Shown: piece after piece, positions 33,170 through 41,722 of the stretch
Layout: every line of letters begins with the position of its first letter
Position numbering within the stretch: position 1 is the stretch's first letter
NCBI GenBank assembly: GCA_035651995.1
Contig: DASRER010000045.1
Coordinates: forward strand, 1 to 46,947
Length of the DNA stretch: 46,947 nt
From: Terriglobales bacterium
GTDB taxonomy: Bacteria; Acidobacteriota; Terriglobia; Terriglobales; Acidobacteriaceae
Direction of reading: 5' to 3'
Made by a program: the position numbers and the translations under genes
The notes under the pieces: model-generated
Seen by the model: the letters and a program-made list of their open reading frames with translations, nothing else
What the model was told of the DNA's origin: nothing
The model's database searches: none

Positions 33170-34088
33170 AGCCCGCCCGGATGAAGTTCACGCTGAGGTC
33201 AATGCCTTCCTGCAGCGGCATGGTCGGTTCCCAGCCGAGAATGCGCTTTGCCTTGGACGCGTCGAGGGCGATGTGCTCCACTTCTCCGGGGCGTACGGGC
33301 GCGTAGCGCGGTTCACCTTTGTAGCCGGTGGCGCGCCGTACGGCCGCGAAGATGTCGAAGTCCGACACCGGCTTGCCCCATCCCAGGTTGATGATTTCGC
33401 CGCTGCCCTTGTCGAGCGCCGCCAGGTTCGCGCCCACCACGTCGTCCACGTAAACGTAGTCGCGGGTCTTGCTGCCGTCGCCGTAGATGGTCGGCTGCTC
33501 GCCTTCCAGCATCTGCAGCGCAAAGATGGACACCACGCCGGCTTCGCCGCGCGGATTCTGCCGCGGTCCATACACATTCGGATAGCGCAACACGGTGTAG
33601 TCGAGGCCGTAAAGGTGGCGATACAGAAAGAGATAGCGCTCCAGCGTGAGCTTGCTTACGCCGTAGTGGCAGATGGGCTCGGCGGGATGGCTTTCGTCCA
33701 CCGGAACCTGCTTCACGTCGCCATAGGTCGCGCCGCCGGTCGAGGCATAGACGATTTTCTTCACGCCGTGTTTCACCGCCATCTCCAGCATCGCGAGGGG
33801 CGCCACGATGTTGACGCGCGCGTCGAAGAGCGGCTCGCGCACCGAACGGCGGACGTCCATCTGCGCGGCGTGATGGTCGATGAGCTCCGGCCTTTCAGCG
33901 GCGATGACAGCGTCCAGGGCCGGTTGATCGCAGATGTCGAGTTCGTAGAACGTTGCGCCGCTCGGGAGGTTTTCCCTGCGCCCGGTGGAAAGGTCGTCAA
34001 CGATGACGATGCTGTGGCCGGCGCGCATCAGTGCTTCGGCCACATGCGACGCGATAAACCCGGCGCCCCCGGTAACGAGAATCTTCAT
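33147..34088 (-). CDS. NAD-dependent sugar-nucleotide epimerase/dehydratase (GalE-like)
   Basis: An extended short-chain dehydrogenase acting on a nucleotide sugar, probably a 4-epimerase. The 313-residue product has the GxxGxxG motif GGAGFIAS (7-14), D31-D32 after the second strand, and the catalytic triad in ASTGGATYGD (T117 region) and YGVSK (Y142, K146). Further marks are RYPNVYGPRQNPRGEAGVVS and YVDDVVGANL. The substrate (UDP-Glc, UDP-GlcNAc or UDP-uronate) is not decided. It is followed by GT4 copy A with an overlap. The 64-base gap to the preceding flippase holds nothing recognisable. Confidence 0.92.
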   Translation of the reverse strand: MKILVTGGAGFIASHVAEALMRAGHSIVIVDDLSTGRRENLPSGATFYELDICDQPALDAVIAAERPELIDHHAAQMDVRRSVREPLFDARVNIVAPLAMLEMAVKHGVKKIVYASTGGATYGDVKQVPVDESHPAEPICHYGVSKLTLERYLFLYRHLYGLDYTVLRYPNVYGPRQNPRGEAGVVSIFALQMLEGEQPTIYGDGSKTRDYVYVDDVVGANLAALDKGSGEIINLGWGKPVSDFDIFAAVRRATGYKGEPRYAPVRPGEVEHIALDASKAKRILGWEPTMPLQEGIDLSVNFIRAGYARSANQ

Positions 34089-34152
34089 GCAGTGTCTCCG
34101 ATCACAGCCCGCAGCGATGGGTGCGGCCGCTACCGGCCGGCCACACGGATCG

Positions 34153-35679
34153 TCATAAGGTACGCCGCCGCGACCATCGCGACGGCAGGCTCGAAAGGAG
34201 CCGCATCTCCTCGGGAAGCAGGCCGCCCGTCAACGCGAGCACGGCAGAGTACAGCACCACACAAGCGGTTGCCGCCACCAGGAGCTGCATCCATCCATGG
34301 ACCGGCCAGCGCAGGCTGATCCAGTACAGCGGCACGAGCGTGACCAGAAATCCGGGCCACTGCCACAAGTCGCGCCGGCTCGTGAAGAACAGCAAATCGC
34401 GCTTCGCTGTGGACCACCAGTAGCCGGCGGCGATCACCGCGTTGGTGACGCTGAGGCTGAGCGCCGCGCCGTCTACGCCGTACAATTTCACCAAGAGCGG
34501 CGCCAGAGTGGCATTCAGCAGCACACTGGTCATCCAAAGCCGCATGGCTGTTTTCTGGTGATTGATCGCGGTGAGCAGGTTGTAGCTCATGGTGACGACT
34601 GCCTGGAAAACATAGAACGGCGTCATCAGTTGCAGCAGCCTGGCCGCGCCCATGTACTGCTCGCCGAAAACAACACGGACGATGGCTTGCGGGAACAGCA
34701 ACGTCATCAGCGAACACGGCAGCAGGCAGTGCCACAACAGCCGGACGCCGTAACGATATAGCTTGCGGATCTGCGCCGAATCACGATACGCCGCGCTCAT
34801 GGCGGGAAACATGCCGCCCCCTATGACGTCGCAGATCAGGTACGGCAGCATGATGATCTTGCCGGCAGCCTGGAACGTTCCCGCAGCCGCCTCGCCGGAC
34901 AGCAGCCCCAGCAGGAATGGCGGTAAGTAGAGATTGATGCGCGCGCTGAGCGACATCAGCGAGAGCGGATAGGCTTCCCACAGAAGCGTGCCGGCCAGCG
35001 GAGGCCAGGGCTCGAACCGGATGGAGGAGCCACTCTTCCAGCCGACGATCGCCAGCGCAAGCAGGAGCGAGACCAGACGCGCCGCCAGAAACATGAACCC
35101 GATCGCCCTCGTGCCATGGCCGGTGTGAAGCAGCCATGCCGCTCCGCCGAGCAATGTGGTTCGTTCTGTCGCGACGACCAGGGCTTCCCAGCCCATCGAT
35201 TGAAAACCGCGGAACACCGCGCAACAGGCCGTGGTGATGCTGCGCAGCACCTCCGAGCCGCCCACGATCATGATGAAGAACGCGTTCTGCCGCAGGTAGG
35301 CGCTGAACGGCAGCGGCACCAACCCAAGCAGCAGCAACCCAGCCGTCAAGGTAAGTCGCAGAGAGATGCTCTGGCGGACCCACGGGTTTTCGCCGCGCGG
35401 ATCGCGGGCGACAAACTTCGTAACGGCAAAACCGAAGCCCGGGTCGAGGGCCGAAATCAGCAGCCCATAGCTGAGAGCAAGAGCGACGCGTCCGTACTCG
35501 ATCACGCCGAGGTGCCGGGCCAGCAGCACGTTGATCCCGAACAGCATGGCCGCGTCGCCGATGTAGTAGGCGGCGAGAAAAACGGAGTTGCCCAGCGCCC
35601 TTCGCGTGGCCGTTGCCGAGGAAGCCGCGGCAGACGCTGGCGCGACGCTCACCCCCTCAGCCACGCTGTGTGTGCTCAT
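34153..35679 (-). CDS. Wzx-type polysaccharide flippase (copy B)
   Basis: A second flippase-like protein of 508 residues with about twelve to fourteen hydrophobic segments. Its N-terminus (INVLLARHLGVIEYGRVALA) and central region are homologous to the flippase at 30444-31931. The N-terminal 25 residues are Ala/Ser-rich. The start at 35677-35679 overlaps the end of GT4 copy B by 23 bases. Two flippases in one locus suggest either two repeat units or a module duplication. Confidence 0.9.
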   Translation of the reverse strand: MSTHSVAEGVSVAPASAAASSATATRRALGNSVFLAAYYIGDAAMLFGINVLLARHLGVIEYGRVALALSYGLLISALDPGFGFAVTKFVARDPRGENPWVRQSISLRLTLTAGLLLLGLVPLPFSAYLRQNAFFIMIVGGSEVLRSITTACCAVFRGFQSMGWEALVVATERTTLLGGAAWLLHTGHGTRAIGFMFLAARLVSLLLALAIVGWKSGSSIRFEPWPPLAGTLLWEAYPLSLMSLSARINLYLPPFLLGLLSGEAAAGTFQAAGKIIMLPYLICDVIGGGMFPAMSAAYRDSAQIRKLYRYGVRLLWHCLLPCSLMTLLFPQAIVRVVFGEQYMGAARLLQLMTPFYVFQAVVTMSYNLLTAINHQKTAMRLWMTSVLLNATLAPLLVKLYGVDGAALSLSVTNAVIAAGYWWSTAKRDLLFFTSRRDLWQWPGFLVTLVPLYWISLRWPVHGWMQLLVAATACVVLYSAVLALTGGLLPEEMRLLSSLPSRWSRRRTL

Positions 35680-36829
35680 AGATGGCGATCAGTTCGCGGT
35701 AGTTCTGTTCAGGCGTGTATCGCTGCTGGTAGCGCTCGCGTGCCTGCTTTCCCATGGCTTGCATTTCGCGGGGATGCTCCCAGGCCCACTGGACTTTCTT
35801 CGCCAGATCGGCCGCATCGCCGGCCTTGACGTGCAGTCCGGTTTCGCCGTCGGTAACCAGTTCGGCGCAAGCGCCCAGATCGGAAGCAATCACCGGCACA
35901 CCGCACGCGAACGCTTCGATGACAACGCGACCGAAGGTTTCATAGTAGCCGATGGACGGCCACACCAAGAAACGCGCGCCGCGCACCAGGTTGTAGTAGT
36001 CGGCGCGCCCGAGGCGCGGCAACATCTCGATACAGGAATTCTCGGCTGCGGCGCGCTCCATCTCGTCGCTCAACGGCCCTTCACCACGGACCTTCAGCGG
36101 GATGTTGCGCAGTTGCTTCCAGGCGCTGGCGAGCGTAGCAATCCCCTTCTCTTCGGCAAGCCTGCCGGCGAACAAGGCGTACGTGCCCGTGCCGGTCCCT
36201 ACTCCAGGATCTTCGAAGACGAAGTGCGGTTTGACGTGAATCTTCTCCTCCGGCAGACCCGCGGCGATGAACTGGCCGCGATAGAACGCGGTCGAGACAA
36301 TGTAAGCGTCGATCGCGTCGTTCCACGTGCCGATCGCGTGGTGGGCCGCGATCATCAGGCTGATGGCCGCGCTCTGTGCGCGCGACTTGTGATAGCAACC
36401 GTGGACCACGCTCGGCCACGGCGCCGATTTCCCGAAGCAATCCAGGCAGAGCTTTCCTTCTCTGAACATCGTGTTACCCGGGCACAAGAGCCGCGGGTTG
36501 TGCAGAGACTGGACCACACGCACGCCGGCGTCGCGGCAGGCGTAGTAAGCGGAAGGCGAGATCAGGGGAAAGGTGTTGTGGAAGTGCGCCACGTCGGCAC
36601 GATTGTCGCGCAGGAGCTGAGCAATGCTGCGCCCCGCGGCCGGCGACCAGGTCGCGCGCAGGCCCAGGACCGCCCGCTGCAGCGGAGAGTAGGTTTCGAT
36701 CTCGCGATTGTCGCGGACGAACGTGCTGGTGGTGTGGCCGTGCTTTTCGAGCAGCGCCTTCTCGCCGGCAAAGACGTCGTCTTCGCCGCCGGGATAAATA
36801 TAGGTGTTGTGGACGAGGAGAATGTGCAC
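35657..36829 (-). CDS. Glycosyltransferase family 4 (copy B)
   Basis: A GT-B glycosyltransferase of 390 residues beginning MHILLVHNTYIYPGGEDDVF. It has HFHNTFPLISPSAYY, a cysteine pair in LCLDCFGKSAPWPSV, YALFAGRLAEEKGIATL in the donor domain, and the E-x7-E motif in GYYETFGRVVIEAFACGVPV (about 290-309). Sequence and layout parallel GT4 copy A, and both are followed by a flippase. Donor and linkage are unknown. The ATG at 36827-36829 lies 30 bases after the stop of the methyltransferase before it. Confidence 0.92.
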   Translation of the reverse strand: MHILLVHNTYIYPGGEDDVFAGEKALLEKHGHTTSTFVRDNREIETYSPLQRAVLGLRATWSPAAGRSIAQLLRDNRADVAHFHNTFPLISPSAYYACRDAGVRVVQSLHNPRLLCPGNTMFREGKLCLDCFGKSAPWPSVVHGCYHKSRAQSAAISLMIAAHHAIGTWNDAIDAYIVSTAFYRGQFIAAGLPEEKIHVKPHFVFEDPGVGTGTGTYALFAGRLAEEKGIATLASAWKQLRNIPLKVRGEGPLSDEMERAAAENSCIEMLPRLGRADYYNLVRGARFLVWPSIGYYETFGRVVIEAFACGVPVIASDLGACAELVTDGETGLHVKAGDAADLAKKVQWAWEHPREMQAMGKQARERYQQRYTPEQNYRELIAIYEHTQRG

Positions 36830-36859
36830 GAGGAGTCGATCGCAGCCGCCGGGCGGCGT

Positions 36860-37714
36860 CTATTTTGGCGGAATCGGGATTGGGGAGGCCGCGTGCAGCA
36901 GCCCTCCCTGCAAACCGAACGCGCCCAGCGCGCGCTGCAGGCTGCGTCGCCAGAACCCATGAGTGCTGTAGGTGAGGATTGGTGGGAGGGGACACACCGA
37001 ATGAAAACCGGCCCGCACGAGCACGGCAGTCAGCGAGCGATCGTTGAAGTGAAACAAGTGCGTCGGGTTTGTGCGCTGGTCCCATCGCGCCCGACGCAAG
37101 CGCGACTTGAGGCAGTCGGTGTTCGGCGCTGTCACCACGATCACGCCGTCCATCTTCATGACTGTTCGGATGTCTGCCAGCTCCTCCCAAGGCTGTCGCA
37201 GGTGCTCCACCACGGTACTGAGGATGACGCAATCGAACAACGGCACCTGGGCTTCGCGCAGCTCGGCAAGGTTCGAAAACACTGGCGCACCGAGCTGCTG
37301 TGCCTGCTGACGGGCCACGTCGTCCATCTCAATGCCCGCCACGCTGGCGCCCTGTCCGTGGCACGCTTTGAGCAGCGTACCGCGTCCGCAGCCGTAATCG
37401 AGGACGTGCGTCCCCTTGAGCGTGCGACAGTGTCTCGCAATGTGTTCTACAAAAATCACCGCATCCTCGTCGGGCGTGTTTTCCAGATGGGGAGAGTGCC
37501 CGCTTTGCGGGTAGTAAAGATCGGTGTACGCGGCGCTCAGCTCAGCGTCGCTCATTTGGGGCCAGACGAATTCGAGTCCACATCCGTCTGAGGCGCACTT
37601 GAACGTCTGGCCATGAGCGAGCCGAAAGCGCGGGCGACTCGCGGCAAAACACAGCGGACATGGCGGTCTCTGATCCAGTGATAAAACGGCCGCGACGTGC
37701 TTACTCATGGCCAT
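36860..37714 (-). CDS. SAM-dependent methyltransferase with N-terminal zinc ribbon
   Basis: The 284-residue product has an N-terminal four-cysteine element (CPLC, then CASDGC within the first ~50 residues). A Methyltransf_23-type core follows: THVLDYGCGRGTLLKACHGQ, GIEMDDVARQQAQQLG, FDCVILSTVVEHLRQPWEEL and VIVVTAPNTDCLKS. Such enzymes occur widely in polysaccharide loci and modify sugars. The ATG at 37712-37714 shares a base with the stop of the preceding methyltransferase (TGATG); an ATG two codons later is possible. Confidence 0.88.
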   Translation of the reverse strand: MAMSKHVAAVLSLDQRPPCPLCFAASRPRFRLAHGQTFKCASDGCGLEFVWPQMSDAELSAAYTDLYYPQSGHSPHLENTPDEDAVIFVEHIARHCRTLKGTHVLDYGCGRGTLLKACHGQGASVAGIEMDDVARQQAQQLGAPVFSNLAELREAQVPLFDCVILSTVVEHLRQPWEELADIRTVMKMDGVIVVTAPNTDCLKSRLRRARWDQRTNPTHLFHFNDRSLTAVLVRAGFHSVCPLPPILTYSTHGFWRRSLQRALGAFGLQGGLLHAASPIPIPPK

Positions 37715-38622
37715 CAATACTGGCGGTTGAAGACGATGTTGCCGGTATCGGGCTCGCGCAATAGCCACTCGCGCAGCTCGCCCGTCTTTTCCAGCACGCA
37801 GAAGAATTTGTTCCCTTGCCGGCGAACGAATGGAAGTGTGTTCAGCAGCGCAGGACCCAGGTGCAACAGGCGCACGAAGTTACGCATGCCACCTAGGCAG
37901 GCCGCCACCAGCTTCAGCCGTGTTCCCTTGCGTAAGTCCAAGTCACGCTCGCTGGCATTCAGCTCCCAATATGGATAAGCGTGCACACGTACGCTTTCTT
38001 CCGGGAGAAACGCCGACACTGTTTTCCAGACCTCATGGGCGTCCCATCGGAAGATGAAGTTGGGGATGTTCGAATTGCGCACGCCACCGGTAGCGTAACC
38101 TTGGTCAATAACCACGGCAATCTCGAACGGGTACGAAAGCTTGAGTCGCGTCAGGAGTCGCATGAGCAAGCAGTCGTTCGGTTCCATGAAAACCACATAC
38201 CGTCGGCTCACCCGCAGCATCTCGCACACCGCCCGATGCGGCGAACGGCAGTGGTGGATCATCTCATGCGCGAAGACGACGTCAAACGAGCCATCCGGCA
38301 GCTCCATCTGCTCCGCGTCGAGGCGAAGTGTCGGGTACTCAGCCGCCACGACGGCCATGCGCTCCCATTCGATGCCGCCACCAAAGTTCGACAGCGTGAT
38401 ATGGTCGAAGCCGGCCGCGCGAAGTACCGCTGCGTCCTCATTACTGGCGCCAACGGCAAGGACATTGCCAACCGTTGCAAGCTTGCCTGAGCGAATGTGC
38501 GCGCGCAGGACCCTGAGAAAGCCGGACCTGTCCTTTTGCGGCGGAAGGCAAATCGCCGCCGGGGCCACGGCAACCTCGGTCCCGGCGGCGTGCTCGTCTT
38601 GTGGCGGGCCCTTAAGTCTCAC
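37714..38622 (-). CDS. SAM-dependent methyltransferase (Methyltransf_11-like)
   Basis: The product is about 302 residues. The SAM core has VGNVLAVGASNEDAAVLRAA (a divergent motif I, AVGASNE), LRLDAEQMELPDGSFDVVFA, HEMIHHCRSPHRAVCEMLRV and RRYVVFMEPNDC. The C-terminal third is family-specific. The start is uncertain. I favour the GTG at 38620-38622, nine bases after the stop of the beta-helix gene. A TTG at 38662-38664 would overlap that gene by 34 bases. Acceptor unknown; tandem arrangement with the next methyltransferase suggests a doubly methylated sugar or a related step. Confidence 0.82.
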   Translation of the reverse strand: MRLKGPPQDEHAAGTEVAVAPAAICLPPQKDRSGFLRVLRAHIRSGKLATVGNVLAVGASNEDAAVLRAAGFDHITLSNFGGGIEWERMAVVAAEYPTLRLDAEQMELPDGSFDVVFAHEMIHHCRSPHRAVCEMLRVSRRYVVFMEPNDCLLMRLLTRLKLSYPFEIAVVIDQGYATGGVRNSNIPNFIFRWDAHEVWKTVSAFLPEESVRVHAYPYWELNASERDLDLRKGTRLKLVAACLGGMRNFVRLLHLGPALLNTLPFVRRQGNKFFCVLEKTGELREWLLREPDTGNIVFNRQY

Positions 38623-38630
38623 CGACCAAC

Positions 38631-40103
38631 CTAGTTTGCGCCTCCATCCGTAAGGATTACGCAATTCGGATTGGGCGCAATGTTGGTGCCAGAAACATGG
38701 CCACTAAGGTAAATACACGGGTTGGCACTCTGGAGGCCATACTGCTGAATCGTAGTTCCTGTCGTCGAGCCATAGTCACCCTCGATCTTGATTCCTATCG
38801 CATTTTGACCAGGAGGCGGATAAGCCCAGACCGTGTTGTTTGTAAATGTGTTGTCGGCGCACGTACCACCACCGCCATTGGACTGATTGCATTGCAGCCA
38901 AAAATTGATACCGGTCGCCCCGGAGTGATTGTTAGAGATATTGCTATCAAACACATTGTTCGAGGCTGTCGTTATCGTCGATTCCGCCAATTCCCCATTA
39001 CCAAGGTACAGAAGGTACCCAACACTGGACGGCGATAGCCCAAATCCGTCAACTCGATTACCGCTCACGTTGATGTGGTTACACCATGAGCATGCAATGC
39101 CAATTTGACCATGCGTCGAATCTGGAGCCAGCACTACCTGGTTGCCATTGATACTTCCAGTGGAACTCAACGTTACCTCAATTCCGCTATATGAAACCGC
39201 CGCACATGGCCCGGGATAGCATGCCTGAAATACGTTGTTCGACACGTCTACATTATTAGCCAACACGATTGAATAACCACCAAAGGCCAGCGTGTCGCTT
39301 GGAAGCAGGCCGCAGAAGTTTCCGTCAACATGGATCCCGTCCGCAGAACCAATCTGCCCGATGGCACCCGCTTCAACGCAAGCTCCTGCTCCTGCGTTGT
39401 AGATGTAGGAGTTGTTAGTCACCCAGATATCGCTGATGGCCCTGCCGGCCACGCCGGGTGCAACTGAGATTCCGTCATTACATGCACTGGAGGGATTCTG
39501 CGCGCATTGCTGAGTCCGCGTCACGGAAATGGCATTCCCGGAGAAGTGTGCGCTCACAAAGTCATTGTCGGGCGTGGCCCTCGCAAGTATGCCATTGCTG
39601 TGGATGACGAGGTCCCCTGTCAAGGGGACCCAACTCGGGACGGCGCCGATGTAGTTGCTGGTGACCTGCGCACCTGAGGCGCCGCGAAATACGACTGCTC
39701 CTCTATCATTTTGACCCTGAGTCGTATCGCTGACTCGAACGATGACGTTGTCCTGGACTATTGGATTGGTGACGTTTTGCATGTCTATCACGGGGCTCTC
39801 GAAGGCGTTTCCGTCGAACGTGCAATTCGCAATCTTGATTCCCTTCAAACTGTTCCCAGGACTCTCACCATGGGCGACAACCATCGTGAAATTGCTCGAC
39901 CTAGTGAGGATGACCGACTGGTCCGTACACTGCAATGTTACATAGGAATGCTCGATCGTGATCGACTGAGATATTGTAGCCCCGGACGAAATACTTACGG
40001 TACAGTTTGCACTTGAAGTCCCAGTGGAGCAGTCTGAAATCTGACCGACAGCTGGAAGTGAACACAGTGCGACGACAGCGGCAACTAGAAACCAGCGTGA
40101 CAT
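38631..40103 (-). CDS. Exported right-handed beta-helix protein, AT-richer than neighbours
   Basis: The 490-residue precursor has a signal peptide (about 1-20, ending SLPAVGQ) and then regularly spaced Asn-rich turns typical of parallel beta-helix rungs: IANCTFDGNAF, VTSNYIGAV, VTNNSYIYNAG, VDGNFCGLL, VSNNVFQAC, VSGNRVDGFG, TNNTVWAY. About sixteen cysteines, an even number by my count, suggest disulfides and life outside the cytoplasm. By family, such proteins act as polysaccharide lyases, epimerases or hydrolases; no catalytic residues could be assigned. Its base composition (near 50% G+C by eye) is well below the ~63% of flanking genes, hinting at transfer. The ATG at 40101-40103 has a strong GGAGG site. 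Confidence 0.85.
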   Translation of the reverse strand: MSRWFLVAAVVALCSLPAVGQISDCSTGTSSANCTVSISSGATISQSITIEHSYVTLQCTDQSVILTRSSNFTMVVAHGESPGNSLKGIKIANCTFDGNAFESPVIDMQNVTNPIVQDNVIVRVSDTTQGQNDRGAVVFRGASGAQVTSNYIGAVPSWVPLTGDLVIHSNGILARATPDNDFVSAHFSGNAISVTRTQQCAQNPSSACNDGISVAPGVAGRAISDIWVTNNSYIYNAGAGACVEAGAIGQIGSADGIHVDGNFCGLLPSDTLAFGGYSIVLANNVDVSNNVFQACYPGPCAAVSYSGIEVTLSSTGSINGNQVVLAPDSTHGQIGIACSWCNHINVSGNRVDGFGLSPSSVGYLLYLGNGELAESTITTASNNVFDSNISNNHSGATGINFWLQCNQSNGGGGTCADNTFTNNTVWAYPPPGQNAIGIKIEGDYGSTTGTTIQQYGLQSANPCIYLSGHVSGTNIAPNPNCVILTDGGAN

Positions 40104-40142
40104 ATCGCCCTCCAGGGCTTTTGCAGTAGATCAGGCCAGAGA

Positions 40143-40171
40143 ACGATACGCCGGGTTTTGTTGGTTTACAA
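40143..40171 (-). promoter_or_regulatory. Candidate promoter for the beta-helix gene
   Basis: On the minus strand, TTGTAA (40166-40171) and TATCGT (40143-40148) are separated by exactly 17 bases, about 40 bases before the ATG. The 87-base gap to the Wzy-like gene is otherwise featureless. Confidence 0.4.
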
Positions 40172-40190
40172 AATAGCTCTCTGCGATGCT

Positions 40191-41702
40191 TCACACTTGG
40201 CCGCTAACGATCAGCCTGCCTGGGACCGCCAACAGCCAGCCCATGCGATAGCCAATCGCCATCGTCAGCCATACTACACTCGCCAGGTACGGGCTCTCGA
40301 AGACAAAGCTGAAGTTCCCCGCGATGAAGACCGCGAGCAATCCGAGCAAAAGCGCATAAAGCAATCCCGCCTCCCGCATGTCGCGGAAGGTGCGCACTGC
40401 GGTCCAGCCCCGCAGGAAAAAGCGCGCCAGCACGACAATCAAGGCCACAAAACCTGTGACTCCAGTCTTGTAAAGAAACGTCAGGTAGGTATTGTGCGGT
40501 CGTGGATCTTCCTCGAAGTTCTCGAACGTGAATGGGAGCCCGTAGCCCTCCCCTATGATCGGATTCTTGGCAAAGCGTGCCATCGCTTCGGCCCACGCGA
40601 GCAGGCGAAATTGCGCCTGTGGGTCGTCTTGCGAATACACGACGCCGCTCACCAGCTCTTCGGCGGCGCGGCCCACCAGGGCGGCCCCGGGTGCGGTCTG
40701 CACCAGGGCGGCCAGGACCAGCACGCCGGTCACAACCGAAGCAGCGACGGCCTTGAAACGCGCCCGCAGCGTGGTGTGACCGGTAGAAGGGCCGAACAAG
40801 ACGAGGATAGCGATGATTCCCGCCAGCGAGACATCGAGGGCCCGCGAGTTTGCGAGCAGCACTCCGAGCGTCAAGGCGAGACACGCCGACCATCCCACAA
40901 GGCGAGGTACGAGCCGGTTCAGCGTGGCGACGAGCACGAGCACCAGGCACATCAGCACCAACTGGCCGGCGCCGTTTTGCACGATGTAGCGCCGTTGGCC
41001 AGGCGTATTGAGCAGCCAAGCCAGCGCATTCACGCTCATGAAGATCGCACCTGTCACCAGCACGCACAGCACGCGCCCGATGCTCTTCCAGTCGCGGATC
41101 ATGACGATCCCAACGATCAGGAAAAGGCCGTACACCACCATGGCCAGGTCGCGAAACACCAGAACTACCTGGGCTCCGCCCGCCAGCCCGCGCAGAGCCG
41201 CTACGCAGCCAATACCGATCAGCACCAGGATGGAAAAAACCGGGGTGGAGCGCAGGCGAAACCATCGCAGTCGCGGCCACACGAACTGGCGCAGCAGCAG
41301 CCAGCCGAGCACGTAATCGGAGATGTAAAGCGGCAAGCCGGGAATCTGGAGGTAAGCGAAGTCCTTGCTGTAGGTCATGGTGCACAGCAGAAACCAGAGC
41401 AGGACTCCCTCCTGTGTAGACGCCCGCGCTCGGCGTGCGTACAGCAGGACCAGAGGCAGCATAATGGCGGCGAACGCGCCCGCCGCCGGGGTCACCTTGT
41501 GGCTCAGGACCACTTCCGCGGTGAACTCCCAGTCATTGTCGAACGGCTTGGTCAGACCATCCGCGGTGACGATCAGCAAGCCGGCAGTCAGGACGACCAG
41601 CAGCCAGAAGTTGATCAGCCGGCCGTCACCGAAGAAGGAACGTGCTCCCTCTCGCGGAAACGGAACCGATGGAGAAAAGCCGAAGCTGTGGGCGTGGTCC
41701 AT
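40191..41702 (-). CDS. O-antigen polymerase/ligase-like membrane protein (Wzy/WaaL fold)
   Basis: The product would join repeat units at the periplasmic face of the inner membrane. The 503-residue protein has about ten to twelve hydrophobic segments and the Wzy_C-type region with a long periplasmic loop. The loop contains NPIIGEGYGLPF and then the conserved PHNTYLTFLYKTGVTGF (His near 403). Sequence alone does not separate Wzy polymerase from WaaL ligase. The neighbouring Wzz and initiating transferase favour a polymerase. The ATG at 41700-41702 lies 20 bases after the stop of the wzz-like gene. Confidence 0.87.
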   Translation of the reverse strand: MDHAHSFGFSPSVPFPREGARSFFGDGRLINFWLLVVLTAGLLIVTADGLTKPFDNDWEFTAEVVLSHKVTPAAGAFAAIMLPLVLLYARRARASTQEGVLLWFLLCTMTYSKDFAYLQIPGLPLYISDYVLGWLLLRQFVWPRLRWFRLRSTPVFSILVLIGIGCVAALRGLAGGAQVVLVFRDLAMVVYGLFLIVGIVMIRDWKSIGRVLCVLVTGAIFMSVNALAWLLNTPGQRRYIVQNGAGQLVLMCLVLVLVATLNRLVPRLVGWSACLALTLGVLLANSRALDVSLAGIIAILVLFGPSTGHTTLRARFKAVAASVVTGVLVLAALVQTAPGAALVGRAAEELVSGVVYSQDDPQAQFRLLAWAEAMARFAKNPIIGEGYGLPFTFENFEEDPRPHNTYLTFLYKTGVTGFVALIVVLARFFLRGWTAVRTFRDMREAGLLYALLLGLLAVFIAGNFSFVFESPYLASVVWLTMAIGYRMGWLLAVPGRLIVSGQV

Positions 41703-41722
41703 TTCGTCGGCAGCGGGATGAA

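Noticed and set aside
35588-37591. Plus-strand open frame of 667 codons opposite GT4 copy B and its neighbours
   Set aside because: It crosses several real minus-strand genes and shows only shadow-type composition.
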